Shown one piece after another: positions 8,280 through 16,875 of a stretch of 64,000 bases of DNA (positions within the stretch are counted from its first letter, which is position 1; every line of letters starts with the position of its first letter). The stretch is taken from contig NZ_QEOO01000050.1 of NCBI RefSeq assembly GCF_003121585.1, positions 62,001-126,000 of the forward strand, read 5' to 3'. The DNA comes from Nocardioides speluncae (GTDB lineage: Bacteria; Actinomycetota; Actinomycetes; Propionibacteriales; Nocardioidaceae). Below the pieces are notes generated by a model. That model was given only the letters and a program-made list of their open reading frames with translations, was not told the DNA's origin and did no database searches. The position numbers were made by a program, and so were the translations under genes.

Positions 8280-9878
8280 ATGACAGCCGATCGCCGGCCG
8301 CACTCTCGGGAGTCCGGTCAGTCCACCGCGGAGTACGTCGCACTGGTCACCTTCGCGGCCCTGCTGGCCGTCGCGATTCTCACCATCTCGGTGACCGTCG
8401 CGTCCAAGGCCGAGGCCACCGTCCAGTGTGCCTACGCGAAGATCGGCGCCGCACTCGCGTCCGGCGACGGCAGCTGCGGCGACGGTGAGGACGGCGAGCC
8501 GGGCGACCCGGATGACGATCCCGGCGACGACGACCCGGGCGATGACGACCCGGACGACAACCCTGGCGACGACCCGAGCGATGATCCGACTGACGGCGAG
8601 GAACCCGAGGAGGAGGGCGAGGCGCTGCCCCAGGTCTGCTTCGACCCGGGCGCGTACTCGTCGAACTCCAACGTCGTGATCCCTGGCGGCGGTCCGAAGT
8701 CGACCGCTGCCGCCAAGACCTACCAGTGGCTGTACAACCTGATCGCCGACGCCATCAACAACGAGAAGAACAAGGAGAAGTGGGTCCAGGAGGCACTCGC
8801 CGAGATGCACCGCTGCATGCCCGACTACAACATCGTCATCTCCCAGCTGCACGACGGCAACACCCAGGAGATGGACGGCGCGGCACTGGTGCAGACGATC
8901 GAGATCGGCGGCTCGACGTTCCGGGTCTACGCCTTCAAGACCGGCACCTTCACCTGGGACGAGGACGCCGACCTAGGCTGGAAGAACCGAGGCTTCTACG
9001 GCTACTTCGAGGTCAGCGAGGACCGCCGTACCGTGACCTTCACCGAGCCGCCCAAGCCGAAGCGCAAGGAAGGCTGGAAGCCGGGCGACCCAGGCTGCCA
9101 GGTCGAGGGCGTCGAGCCGCCCGACCGGAGCAACTACTACAACACCTACTCGCCGCTGGACAACGAAGGCTCCGCGGCACAGGTCCAGTCGCTGGTGAGC
9201 GAGCTGCGGCGCTGCTACCCGGACTACAACGTGCTGGCCATGCACTCCGAGCAGGGCGGGCACTGGGTCGACGAGCCGGAGACGATGGTCTACCAGGGCC
9301 GGTACCGGCTGAACTCGCCCGAGTACCACAAGGACGAACAGGGCAACGACATCGAGTCGGGCCGCGCGGTCTTCGACGTCTACGTCTTCGACAACGGCAC
9401 CTTCAACAACGACGGCGACGGCGGCTACACCAACTGGAACTTCTACGGCGACTTCGAGCGGGACGGCTCCGAGGTGAGCTTCGAACCTCCGCCGCCGGCG
9501 AACCTCGACGCCGACCCGCCGTTCGGCCGCGACAAGGTCAACTTCAACGACGAGACCCCGAAGTACACCGACGGCACCTATCCCGGCACGGACTTCGACG
9601 GCGACAAGCCCGGGGACAAGGCCGAGCTGATCCAGTCGCTGATCCACGAGTACAGCGACACGTTCCCCGACACCAACATCATCGCCGTCAAGAACCTCAA
9701 CGACATCCGCTTCACCGGCCTGTCCGGCGTGGAGCACATCGCCGTCGTCGACGGCGTCAACATCTTCTCGATCGACTCCGGAGCCATCACCAACACCGGC
9801 GACGGCGGCTGGCAGAACTGGGGCTTCGCCGGTCAGTTCGAGTACAACGAGGACGACAAGATCGTCGCTTTCGACTGA
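8280..9878 (+). CDS. Orphan Flp/TadE-type prepilin-like protein with acidic linker and three tandem repeat domains
   Basis: 532 aa, not a protein I recognise as a whole. Residues 11-40 (ESGQSTAEYVALV then a hydrophobic run) match the Flp/TadE prepilin signature: cleavage after Gly13 would leave Glu at mature position 5 and Tyr at 6. Residues about 68-115 are a low-complexity Asp/Gly/Pro linker. Three repeats follow at about 145-256, 296-405 and 446-532, each with a helix-like start, a PDYN or PDTN strand and an ending of the form GWxNWxFxGxF. Repeats 1 and 2 contain an RCxPDYN Cys. No tad/flp assembly gene is adjacent. An AT-rich stretch (about 8185-8220) upstream is a probable promoter. Function unknown; a surface-displayed protein is the simplest reading. 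Confidence 0.75.
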   Translation: MTADRRPHSRESGQSTAEYVALVTFAALLAVAILTISVTVASKAEATVQCAYAKIGAALASGDGSCGDGEDGEPGDPDDDPGDDDPGDDDPDDNPGDDPSDDPTDGEEPEEEGEALPQVCFDPGAYSSNSNVVIPGGGPKSTAAAKTYQWLYNLIADAINNEKNKEKWVQEALAEMHRCMPDYNIVISQLHDGNTQEMDGAALVQTIEIGGSTFRVYAFKTGTFTWDEDADLGWKNRGFYGYFEVSEDRRTVTFTEPPKPKRKEGWKPGDPGCQVEGVEPPDRSNYYNTYSPLDNEGSAAQVQSLVSELRRCYPDYNVLAMHSEQGGHWVDEPETMVYQGRYRLNSPEYHKDEQGNDIESGRAVFDVYVFDNGTFNNDGDGGYTNWNFYGDFERDGSEVSFEPPPPANLDADPPFGRDKVNFNDETPKYTDGTYPGTDFDGDKPGDKAELIQSLIHEYSDTFPDTNIIAVKNLNDIRFTGLSGVEHIAVVDGVNIFSIDSGAITNTGDGGWQNWGFAGQFEYNEDDKIVAFD

Positions 9879-10018
9879 CGCCAGCAAGGCGAGGGACTTC
9901 CTGGCTTAAGGTGCCTACCGATTTACGTGGTTACCGTCTGTGCTTGGTTGCGGTACTACTCAATGTCGGCGCCTATTCTTGCGCGCCGCTGTGGTCGTCG
10001 TTCTGTGGTTGCGGTCCA

Positions 10019-11314
10019 CTAGTTTCTCCGGTGGAATCGGATATCGCCGTTGGGCATTCTCTCTGTTGAATAGCGATGGTCGTGGGCTCGGTGATGGTGG
10101 TGGCTGCAGAGCAGGATTCCATCGGCGAGGTTGGTCTTTCCGTGTCTTGACCACGGCTGCAGATGATGGGCCTCGCACCAAGGTGCCGGGATCGTGCAGT
10201 ACTCGCCACGACATTGCTGGTCGCGTAGCCGGAGCGCTTTGCGCTGCGCCGGGCTGAAGTGGCGGCGGGCGCGGCCCAGGTCGAGGACCTCGGACTTCCC
10301 ACCCAGTACTACGGGCACGATCTGGGCGGTGCAGGCCAGCCGCCGGGCTTCGGACGCGGTGATCTTGTCGTCGGTACCAACCAATCCGGCAGTGGCGAGG
10401 TCTTTGGTGAGCGAGTCGTGGTCGATGGTGACCATGACCATGGTCGCGTCCCCGCCGTGGTCGGGGAGCTTGGCTGGGTCGAGGTGCTCCAACAGCGCGA
10501 CGAACGCCTGGCCGCGGGCGCGGTGCTGCGGCACCACGGCGGTGTGTTGGCGGGGTGAGGTGAACGCATCCAGGTAGGTGGCCAGCCTGGTCGCCGCAGC
10601 ATCAGGCAGCAGCCCGCTGAGTCGGGTGACGCCGTCTCCGCGCCTGGTCAGCGTCAGACTCGCGGTCTCCCAGGCGCGCTCCTCCTCACGCGCGAGCTGC
10701 TTGGCTTCCTCGGCCTCGCCGACCTCGGGGGCGATCACGTCCAGGATCCTGCGGCCCAACACGCGCAGCTGGTCTGGGCGATACTCCTTGGCGGCCTCAA
10801 CCAGATGCTCTTCCGCCTGCACCAGCAGCGCCGGGTTGAGATCGTCGGGCAGCTCATCCAACGCCCGGGCGATGACCCTGGCTTGCGCCAGGTTCACCGC
10901 ACCAGCCGCGACCGCCGTACCAAGCCGGGTCCACCGGGAGTCGAAGGCGACGCCGATGTGCAGGTCGGCGAGGCACGATGGCGGGCCGTCGTGAGCCTTG
11001 TGCGCCGGCCACGCCGCCACATCCCGAGCGGAGCTTGCAGCCCGGTGGTCTCGACGACGCTCGCTAGCGCTCGCTGCTCGACCACCCGGAGCACTGGTCC
11101 ACCCGCACCCGCCACGCGCGCGGGCGGTTCGGTGCCGGTCGCGCTGGCGGGCAGCGTCAAGCGGCTTGGCCGCGGCGGCCGCAGCGGCGCAGGACCACAG
11201 GCGACATGCCCGGCCGACGCGCCGCCGCAGCGCTCGCCAGGGGGACCGGCGCCGGGCCGCCCGCCCACCTGCTACCTCACCCGACGAAACCCCGGCCCGA
11301 GACAGCCCTGTCAA
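10019..11314 (-). pseudogene. DUF222 (13E12-repeat) HNH endonuclease gene with damaged 5' end
   Basis: The downstream part is a clear 13E12-family protein: RWTRLGTAVAAGAVNLAQAR, the DUF222 core, then CxxxxC-containing HNH motif CEAHHLQPWSRHGKTNLADG and LCSHHHHRAHDH at the C-terminus. The first ~95 codons of the open frame are Arg/Ala-rich and unlike the family, and a palindromic repeat (11044-11086) sits exactly where the good homology begins to fail (SSARDVAAWPAHKAHDG is already degenerate). I infer that the original start was lost by repeat insertion plus frameshift. The C-terminal nuclease domain is intact, so a shortened product cannot be excluded. Such genes are multicopy in actinobacteria and recombine among themselves. 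Confidence 0.65.
11044..11086. repeat. Palindromic repeat inside the DUF222/HNH locus
   Basis: GGTGGTC at 11044-11050 pairs with GACCACC at 11080-11086; between them are GCTCGCTAGCGC and CGCTCGCTGC blocks that can form an inner stem. It has the look of a dispersed REP-like element, different in sequence from the TTTCGAGACGG family found in nuo genes. Confidence 0.55.
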
Positions 11315-12972
11315 CGAACCCGATAGGCAACCCCATCGGTCGGCGTGGTCTCACGGATCCCCAGCTCGCGCAGGATCGTCGGCAGGATGTCGACGGAGCG
11401 GATCGGGGCGCCCGGCGACGTACCGGGCCGGACGCCGGCGCCGTAGAAGACGATCGGGATCCGCTGGACCGACTCCTGTGCCCCGCCGTGGTCGCCCTTG
11501 ACGCCGTAGCTCGAACCGTCGGCGAGCAGGCCGATCACGTCCGGACCGTACGGCGCCGCCATGGTGTCGACCAGCTCCTGGCCGTGAAGGCGATGCCATG
11601 CCCACTCAGCCCGCGAGAACGCCTTCCGCGGCGCCTCCCACCGTCGCACGTAGCGGGTGCCCTGGCGGTAGTACGTCGCTCGCACCCCACCCAGGGTCGC
11701 CATCACGTCGGCCGCTTCGCGAAGAGCAGAAGGCGACCGGTCCACCAGCCAGGTACGGATCGCGGAGTCCTGCATGCTCGCCTGCACGTTGCCGGTCTCG
11801 TCGACGAGGCGCTTGATCTCCGGCTGCGGGCTGAGATAGCTCTCGTCGGCGTCTGCCCCGTAATACCAGTTGAAGTTGCCGCGACCGGCGGCGTCGATGC
11901 CGTAGTGGTCCTTGGTGGTGCTCTGGGCGTGGTCGGTGGTGAGTACGACGAGCGTCTCGTCCAGCAGGCCGTCGGAGCGGAGCCGGTCGATGATCCGGCC
12001 GACCTGCTGGTCCGCTACCCGAGCAGCCGACTCCAGGTGCGTCGACGGGTCACCGCCGGGGTACGGCGGCCGGTCGTTGAGGCCGCCCCACATGTGACCG
12101 GCTTTGTCGACGCCGCCGAGGGTCAGCATCACGCCGCTCCAGTCCTCATTGGCCATGATGTCCAGTGCCGCGTCGGTGGTCCACACGTCGCCGCCCGGGT
12201 GTGCGGGGTCCAGGCCGCTGATGTCGCGGTCGCCCTCGAGCGGGTACATCCACGCCGGCGACGTCGTCGCCGTACCCCGGTCGCGCGCCCGGTCGGCGTT
12301 GACGTAGTACTGGTTGCAGACCGGCCCCGAGATGTACGCCGGGACGTTGGTCCCCGTCGGCCCGCGCCAGTTGTTCACGCCGTCGCCGTCGCAGTCGAAG
12401 CTGCGGCCGCCGAAGGTCAGCCTGATGTCAGAGGCGGGCCCGCTCATGGTGTGCACGGCGTAGTTCTTCTGGCCGACGGTCGCCACGGTCTTCCCGGGGA
12501 ACGCGCTGTGCAGGTAGTCGGCCAGCTTCGGGTAGTCGCCGTGCTTGATCACCGCGTCGAACTGCGCCTGGCTCATCGAGCCGGTGACGTGCATGGCGTC
12601 CTTGGTGCCGAGTACACCATCGACGTCGCGGAACCACTCGTCGGACCAGCCCATGTGCTTCGGCAGCTGACCGCTGGTCATCACGTTGTGGCTGATCACG
12701 GTCTCGGACGCCATGTGCCCGAGATAGGCGTTGTCGAAGTTGGCACCGCGGGCCATCAGCCGCTGGATGTTCCTCATGTCGAAGGCGTCCACGAACGCCG
12801 GCCGCAACTGGTCGACCACGATGAGTACGACGCGTTTCGCGCGCGCCTCGTGACCACCCGACGACGGACCGTCCGCGGCGCCGGACCCGGGCACCGCGGC
12901 AAGGCTGGTCGAGGCGGCGACCACGGCCATGACGGCCGCCCAGCGGGCCAGCCTGACTCGGTTGAGCGACAT
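11311..12972 (-). CDS. Secreted alkaline-phosphatase-superfamily phosphodiesterase (type I PDE/nucleotide pyrophosphatase-like)
   Basis: 553 aa. A Sec-type signal peptide covers about residues 1-33 (RVRLARWAAVMAVVAASTSL). The fold's metal sites are visible: VVLIVVDQLRP with metal Asp near 54, TVISHNVMTSG near 91-101 carrying the nucleophile candidate Thr/Ser, GGVDKAGHMWGG, TTDHAQSTTKDHYG, and GDHGGAQESVQRIPIVFYG near the C-terminus. Such enzymes cleave phosphodiester or phosphomonoester bonds outside the cell. The ATG is preceded by GAGGGAGAA. It lies 38 bp downstream of mttB on the same strand and may be co-transcribed with it; release of choline from a phospho-compound is a possible link but only inference. 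Confidence 0.85.
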   Translation of the reverse strand: MSLNRVRLARWAAVMAVVAASTSLAAVPGSGAADGPSSGGHEARAKRVVLIVVDQLRPAFVDAFDMRNIQRLMARGANFDNAYLGHMASETVISHNVMTSGQLPKHMGWSDEWFRDVDGVLGTKDAMHVTGSMSQAQFDAVIKHGDYPKLADYLHSAFPGKTVATVGQKNYAVHTMSGPASDIRLTFGGRSFDCDGDGVNNWRGPTGTNVPAYISGPVCNQYYVNADRARDRGTATTSPAWMYPLEGDRDISGLDPAHPGGDVWTTDAALDIMANEDWSGVMLTLGGVDKAGHMWGGLNDRPPYPGGDPSTHLESAARVADQQVGRIIDRLRSDGLLDETLVVLTTDHAQSTTKDHYGIDAAGRGNFNWYYGADADESYLSPQPEIKRLVDETGNVQASMQDSAIRTWLVDRSPSALREAADVMATLGGVRATYYRQGTRYVRRWEAPRKAFSRAEWAWHRLHGQELVDTMAAPYGPDVIGLLADGSSYGVKGDHGGAQESVQRIPIVFYGAGVRPGTSPGAPIRSVDILPTILRELGIRETTPTDGVAYRVR

Positions 12973-13010
12973 ATTCAGTTCTCCCTCTGTTGATCGAGCG
13001 ACTGCCAGGA

Positions 13011-14450
13011 TCAGTCGCCGAGCTCCTTGCGCCGCCTGCCGACGTACTCCTCCAGCTCGGCCCGCACGGCGTCGTCGAGCGGCGGAGCGGCGTATTCGTC
13101 AAGCTTCTGCTGGTAGATCTTGGTGGCCCGACCGGCGGCGTCGACACCCCCGTTGCGCATCCAGCGCTCGTAGTTCTCCGACGAGGACAGCAGCGGCCGG
13201 TAGAAGCAGTCGCGGAACCGCTCCATGGTGTGCGCGGCGCCGAGGAAGTGGCCGCCGTGCCCGACCTCCTCGTGGGCCCCGAACGCCAGCGACTCCTCGG
13301 TGATCTCCAGCGGCGTGAACTGGACCTGCATCATCTGCAGCAGCTCGATGTCGACGATGAACTTCTCGTAGCCGGCGACCAGACCGCCCTCGAGCCAGCC
13401 CGCCGAGTGCATCACCCAGTTGGCGCCGGCCAGGAACGTCGGCAACAGCGTCATCAGCGCCTCGTAGCCGGCCTGCGCGTCGGGGACCTGGGACGAGGTG
13501 AGGGTGCCGCCGGACCGGAACGGGAGCCCGAAGTGGCGGGCGATCTGGCCGGTGCACAGCAGGCCCAGACCGGACTCCGGCGTACCGAACGTGGGCGAGC
13601 CTGACTGCATGTCGATGTTGGACAGGAACGACCCGAAGATCACCGGGCAGCCCGGCCGGATCAGCTGGGACAGCGCGATCCCGGACAGCGCCTCGGCGAT
13701 CTGCTGGACCAGCGCGGCCGGGATGGTCACCGGCGACATCGCGCCCATCAGGATGAACGGCGTGAGTACGACGGGCTGGTTGGCCTCGGAGTACTCGAAC
13801 TGCGCGTCGAGCATCCGGTCATCCCAGCGCAGCGGCGAGTTGCAGTTGATCAGCGAGATCGACACCGGCGTCTGCTCGATGACGTCGCGGCCACCGAACA
13901 GGATCGCGCCCATCTCGATGGTGTCGCGCGCGTTGACGCCCGACACCACGTTGCCCATGTAGACCTTGTCAGTCAGCGTCTGCAGCGCCAGCGTCATGTC
14001 GAGGTGGCGCGAGTCGAGCGGGGTGTCGTTGGGCTCGCAGATCACGCCGCCGGCGGAGTCGAGGACCGCGAACGACTGGGCGAGCTTGGTGAAGTTGCGG
14101 AAGTCGTCCATGGTCGCGTCGCGGCGTACCTCACCCTGCCGGACGAACGGCGGCCCGTAGACCGCGCCGAACGCCATCGAGTTCCCACCGATGTGAATGC
14201 TGTTGGCCGGGTTGCGGGCCGCGACGTCGAACTCGCGCGGCGCCTTCGCCACCTGCTCGAGAATGAACTCCGGGTCGAGGAACACGGTGTTCTCCTCGAC
14301 CCGCTGACCGGCGGCGCGGAACAGCTCCAGCGCCCGGTCGCTCATGAACTCCACGCCGATCTCGCTGACCAGCCGGCGCCAGCCCTTGTCCAGCATGGCC
14401 ATCGCGTCGGCCGAGAGGACCTCGTAGCGCGGCATTGCGTTCTCGAACAT
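13011..14450 (-). CDS. mttB: MttB-family corrinoid methyltransferase without pyrrolysine (probable betaine:corrinoid methyltransferase)
   Basis: 479 aa member of the trimethylamine methyltransferase (MttB) superfamily. Features of the family include IHIGGNSMAFGAVYGPPF, GVICEPNDTP, INCNSPLRWDD and the late EEVGHGGHFLGAAHTM block. The frame has no internal TAG, so it belongs to the non-pyrrolysine branch, whose characterised member MtgB demethylates glycine betaine. The ATG at 14450 (MFENAMPRYEV) is chosen for its AGAGAGGA ribosome site over an open frame extending further upstream. It is divergent from the IclR-corrinoid operon, with a perfect palindrome between them. Substrate could be glycine betaine, another betaine or carnitine; glycine betaine fits the uptake and synthesis genes at 1-7 kb. 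Confidence 0.88.
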   Translation of the reverse strand: MFENAMPRYEVLSADAMAMLDKGWRRLVSEIGVEFMSDRALELFRAAGQRVEENTVFLDPEFILEQVAKAPREFDVAARNPANSIHIGGNSMAFGAVYGPPFVRQGEVRRDATMDDFRNFTKLAQSFAVLDSAGGVICEPNDTPLDSRHLDMTLALQTLTDKVYMGNVVSGVNARDTIEMGAILFGGRDVIEQTPVSISLINCNSPLRWDDRMLDAQFEYSEANQPVVLTPFILMGAMSPVTIPAALVQQIAEALSGIALSQLIRPGCPVIFGSFLSNIDMQSGSPTFGTPESGLGLLCTGQIARHFGLPFRSGGTLTSSQVPDAQAGYEALMTLLPTFLAGANWVMHSAGWLEGGLVAGYEKFIVDIELLQMMQVQFTPLEITEESLAFGAHEEVGHGGHFLGAAHTMERFRDCFYRPLLSSSENYERWMRNGGVDAAGRATKIYQQKLDEYAAPPLDDAVRAELEEYVGRRRKELGD

Positions 14451-14523
14451 TCCCAAGTCCTCTCTGAACCAACTCCTTGACCGCGTGTCTCGCCGCAGCA
14501 TAGCCTCATGATGTGGGAATGCG

Positions 14524-14540
14524 GTTCCATATTATGGAAC
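14524..14540. promoter_or_regulatory. Perfect 17-bp palindrome, probable IclR operator between mttB and iclR
   Basis: GTTCCATA-T-TATGGAAC has 8-bp perfect arms about one central base. It lies in the 119-bp divergent region, 74 bp from mttB and 30 bp from the iclR start, so one bound dimer could control both directions. A 12-of-17 match lies over the start of the MetF-like gene at 20237. Confidence 0.7.
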
Positions 14541-14569
14541 TCTCGGGATGTGTGGAGAAGGGAAAGCTC

Positions 14570-15327
14570 ATGAGTGCCAACGGGACGCAGGCCGTCGATC
14601 GGGCCGCGGCCTTGATCGCGCTCGTCGTCCAGGCCGACGAGCCGATCAGCTTCACGACCCTGGTCGACGAGGCCGGGCTCGCGAAGTCGACCACCTCCCG
14701 CCTGCTCGCCGCGCTCGAGCGCGCGCATCTGCTGGAGCGCGACGCCGGCGGCGCGTACGTCGCCGGCCCGCTCTTCGCTCTGTACGCCGCCCGCCACGAC
14801 CCGTGGCGGGAGATCGGCCGGCTGGCCCGGCCGACCCTGCAACGGGTCGCCGACGACACCGGCGAGACCGTCCACCTCGCCATCCCGCGCGGGGACACCG
14901 TGGTCCAGGTGGCGCAGGTCGACACCCGCTACGTGCTCGGCACCCGCGACTGGATGGGTGTGGAGGTGCCGCCCCACACCTCGGCGCAGGGCAAGGTCCT
15001 CTACGCCTTCGACGCACTGCCGCTGCCCGAGGGCGAGCTCGACACCCCGGCCGAGCGCTCGCTGCGCACGCTCGCCGAGCTCGAACGCGACCTGGCGAAG
15101 GCTCGCCGCAACGGATACGCCGTGACCCGCGACGAGCTGGAGCCCGGCCTGTCCGCCGTCGCCGCTCCGGTGCGCGGTCGCGACGGCAACGTGATCGCGG
15201 CACTCGGCGTCTCGGGACCGAGCGCACGGATCGCCACCGAGTCCGACCAGATCGGTCGGCTCCTGGTGGAGCAGGCCGACTCCCTGTCGGCGCTGCTTCG
15301 TCGACGGACACTCAAGGAGGGAGCAGC

Positions 15328-15331
<4 letters not shown>
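14570..15331 (+). CDS. IclR family transcriptional regulator (methyltransferase cluster)
   Basis: 253 aa. The N-terminal winged helix (AVDRAAALIALVV, then GLAKSTTSRLLAALERAHLL) is followed by an IclR sensor domain with SAQGKVLYAFDALPLP and YAVTRDELEPGLSAVAAPV. The ATG at 14570 follows GGAGAAGGGAAAG; an earlier in-frame ATG at 14513 would put the operator palindrome inside the gene and is less likely. The stop codon overlaps the start of the corrinoid protein gene (ATGA), so regulator and pathway genes share one transcript. It is a paralogue of the regulator at 6420 but clearly different in sequence. Confidence 0.9.
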
Positions 15332-15989
<658 letters not shown>

Positions 15990-15993
<4 letters not shown>

Positions 15994-16868
15994 GGCGCCA
16001 CCACACCCGGCTCCGTTCCGCCTCCAAGGAGGTCGTGATCGGTCACGACCGGCCGTTCTGCATCATCGGCGAGCGGATCAACCCGACCGGCCGGCGGATC
16101 TTCCAGGAGCAGCTGCGCGAGGGCGACATGTCCGCGATCGAGCGCGACGTCGCGGCCCAGGTGGCCGGCGGCGCCGACGTACTCGACGTGAACATGGGCG
16201 TGCCGCTCACCGATGAGGCCGAGCTGCTGTCCAAGGCAGTCACGATGATCCAGTCGCTGACCGACCTGCCGATCTGCATCGACTCCTCGGTCGTCGAGGC
16301 GCTGGACGCCGGGCTCGCGGCGTACCAGGGCCGGGCGCTGGTCAACTCGGTCACGGCCGAGGACGACCGGCTGGCCGCGATCCTGCCGCTGGTCAAGAAG
16401 TACGACGCCGCGATCATCGCGCTCCCCAACGACCACGACGAGATCCCGATGGAGTCCGGCAAGCGGCTCGAGCTGGTCCGCAAGATCGTCCGGGTGGCCA
16501 CCGAGGAGTACGGCATCGCGATCGAGGACATCGTGATCGACCCGCTGGCGATGCCGATCGGCGCGGACACCACGGTCGGCAACACGTTCTTCGAGACCGT
16601 CAGTGGGATCCGCGACGAGTTCGGGCTGAACATGACCTGCGGTGCGTCCAACACCTCGTTCGGGCTGCCGGGGCGGCATGCGCTGGGAGCGGCGTTCCTG
16701 CCCATGGCGATGACCGCCGGTCTCACCAGCGCGATCATGGATGCCCGCACCCCGCAGATCGTGGAGGCGGTCAAGGCGGCCGACCTGATCCTCGACCACG
16801 ACGAGTGGAGCGGCAACTGGATCGCCGCGCACCGCGCGAAGCAGGCGGCAGCCGCCGCGGTCACGTGA
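15990..16868 (+). CDS. Pterin-binding corrinoid methyltransferase (MeTr/MtgA/MtrH-like)
   Basis: 292 aa TIM-barrel pterin-binding protein. PFCIIGERINPTGRRIFQE is the family start motif, ADVLDVNMGVP and ICIDSSVVEALDAGL hold the pterin-site Asp and Asn residues, and GASNTSFGLPGRHALGAAFL is typical of methyltetrahydrofolate:corrinoid methyltransferases. The likely reaction is transfer of the methyl group from methyl-corrinoid protein to THF. It overlaps the corrinoid gene by 4 bp and is followed after 7 bp by the activator gene. Working direction toward methyl-THF is inferred from the neighbouring methyl-donor enzyme. Confidence 0.92.
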
Positions 16869-16875
16869 GGGCGGG

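Noticed and set aside
8490..8610. Tandem GACGACCCGGGCGA-like DNA repeats as a CRISPR or VNTR
   Set aside because: They encode the Asp/Gly/Pro linker, are irregular and have no spacers.
9879..10018. Small gene between the prepilin-like gene and the HNH gene
   Set aside because: No frame with a start, ribosome site and coding-like composition; treated as an ordinary spacer.
13011..14450. Possible pyrrolysine (amber) codon in mttB
   Set aside because: The gene is one open frame with no internal TAG, and no pyl genes are in the window.
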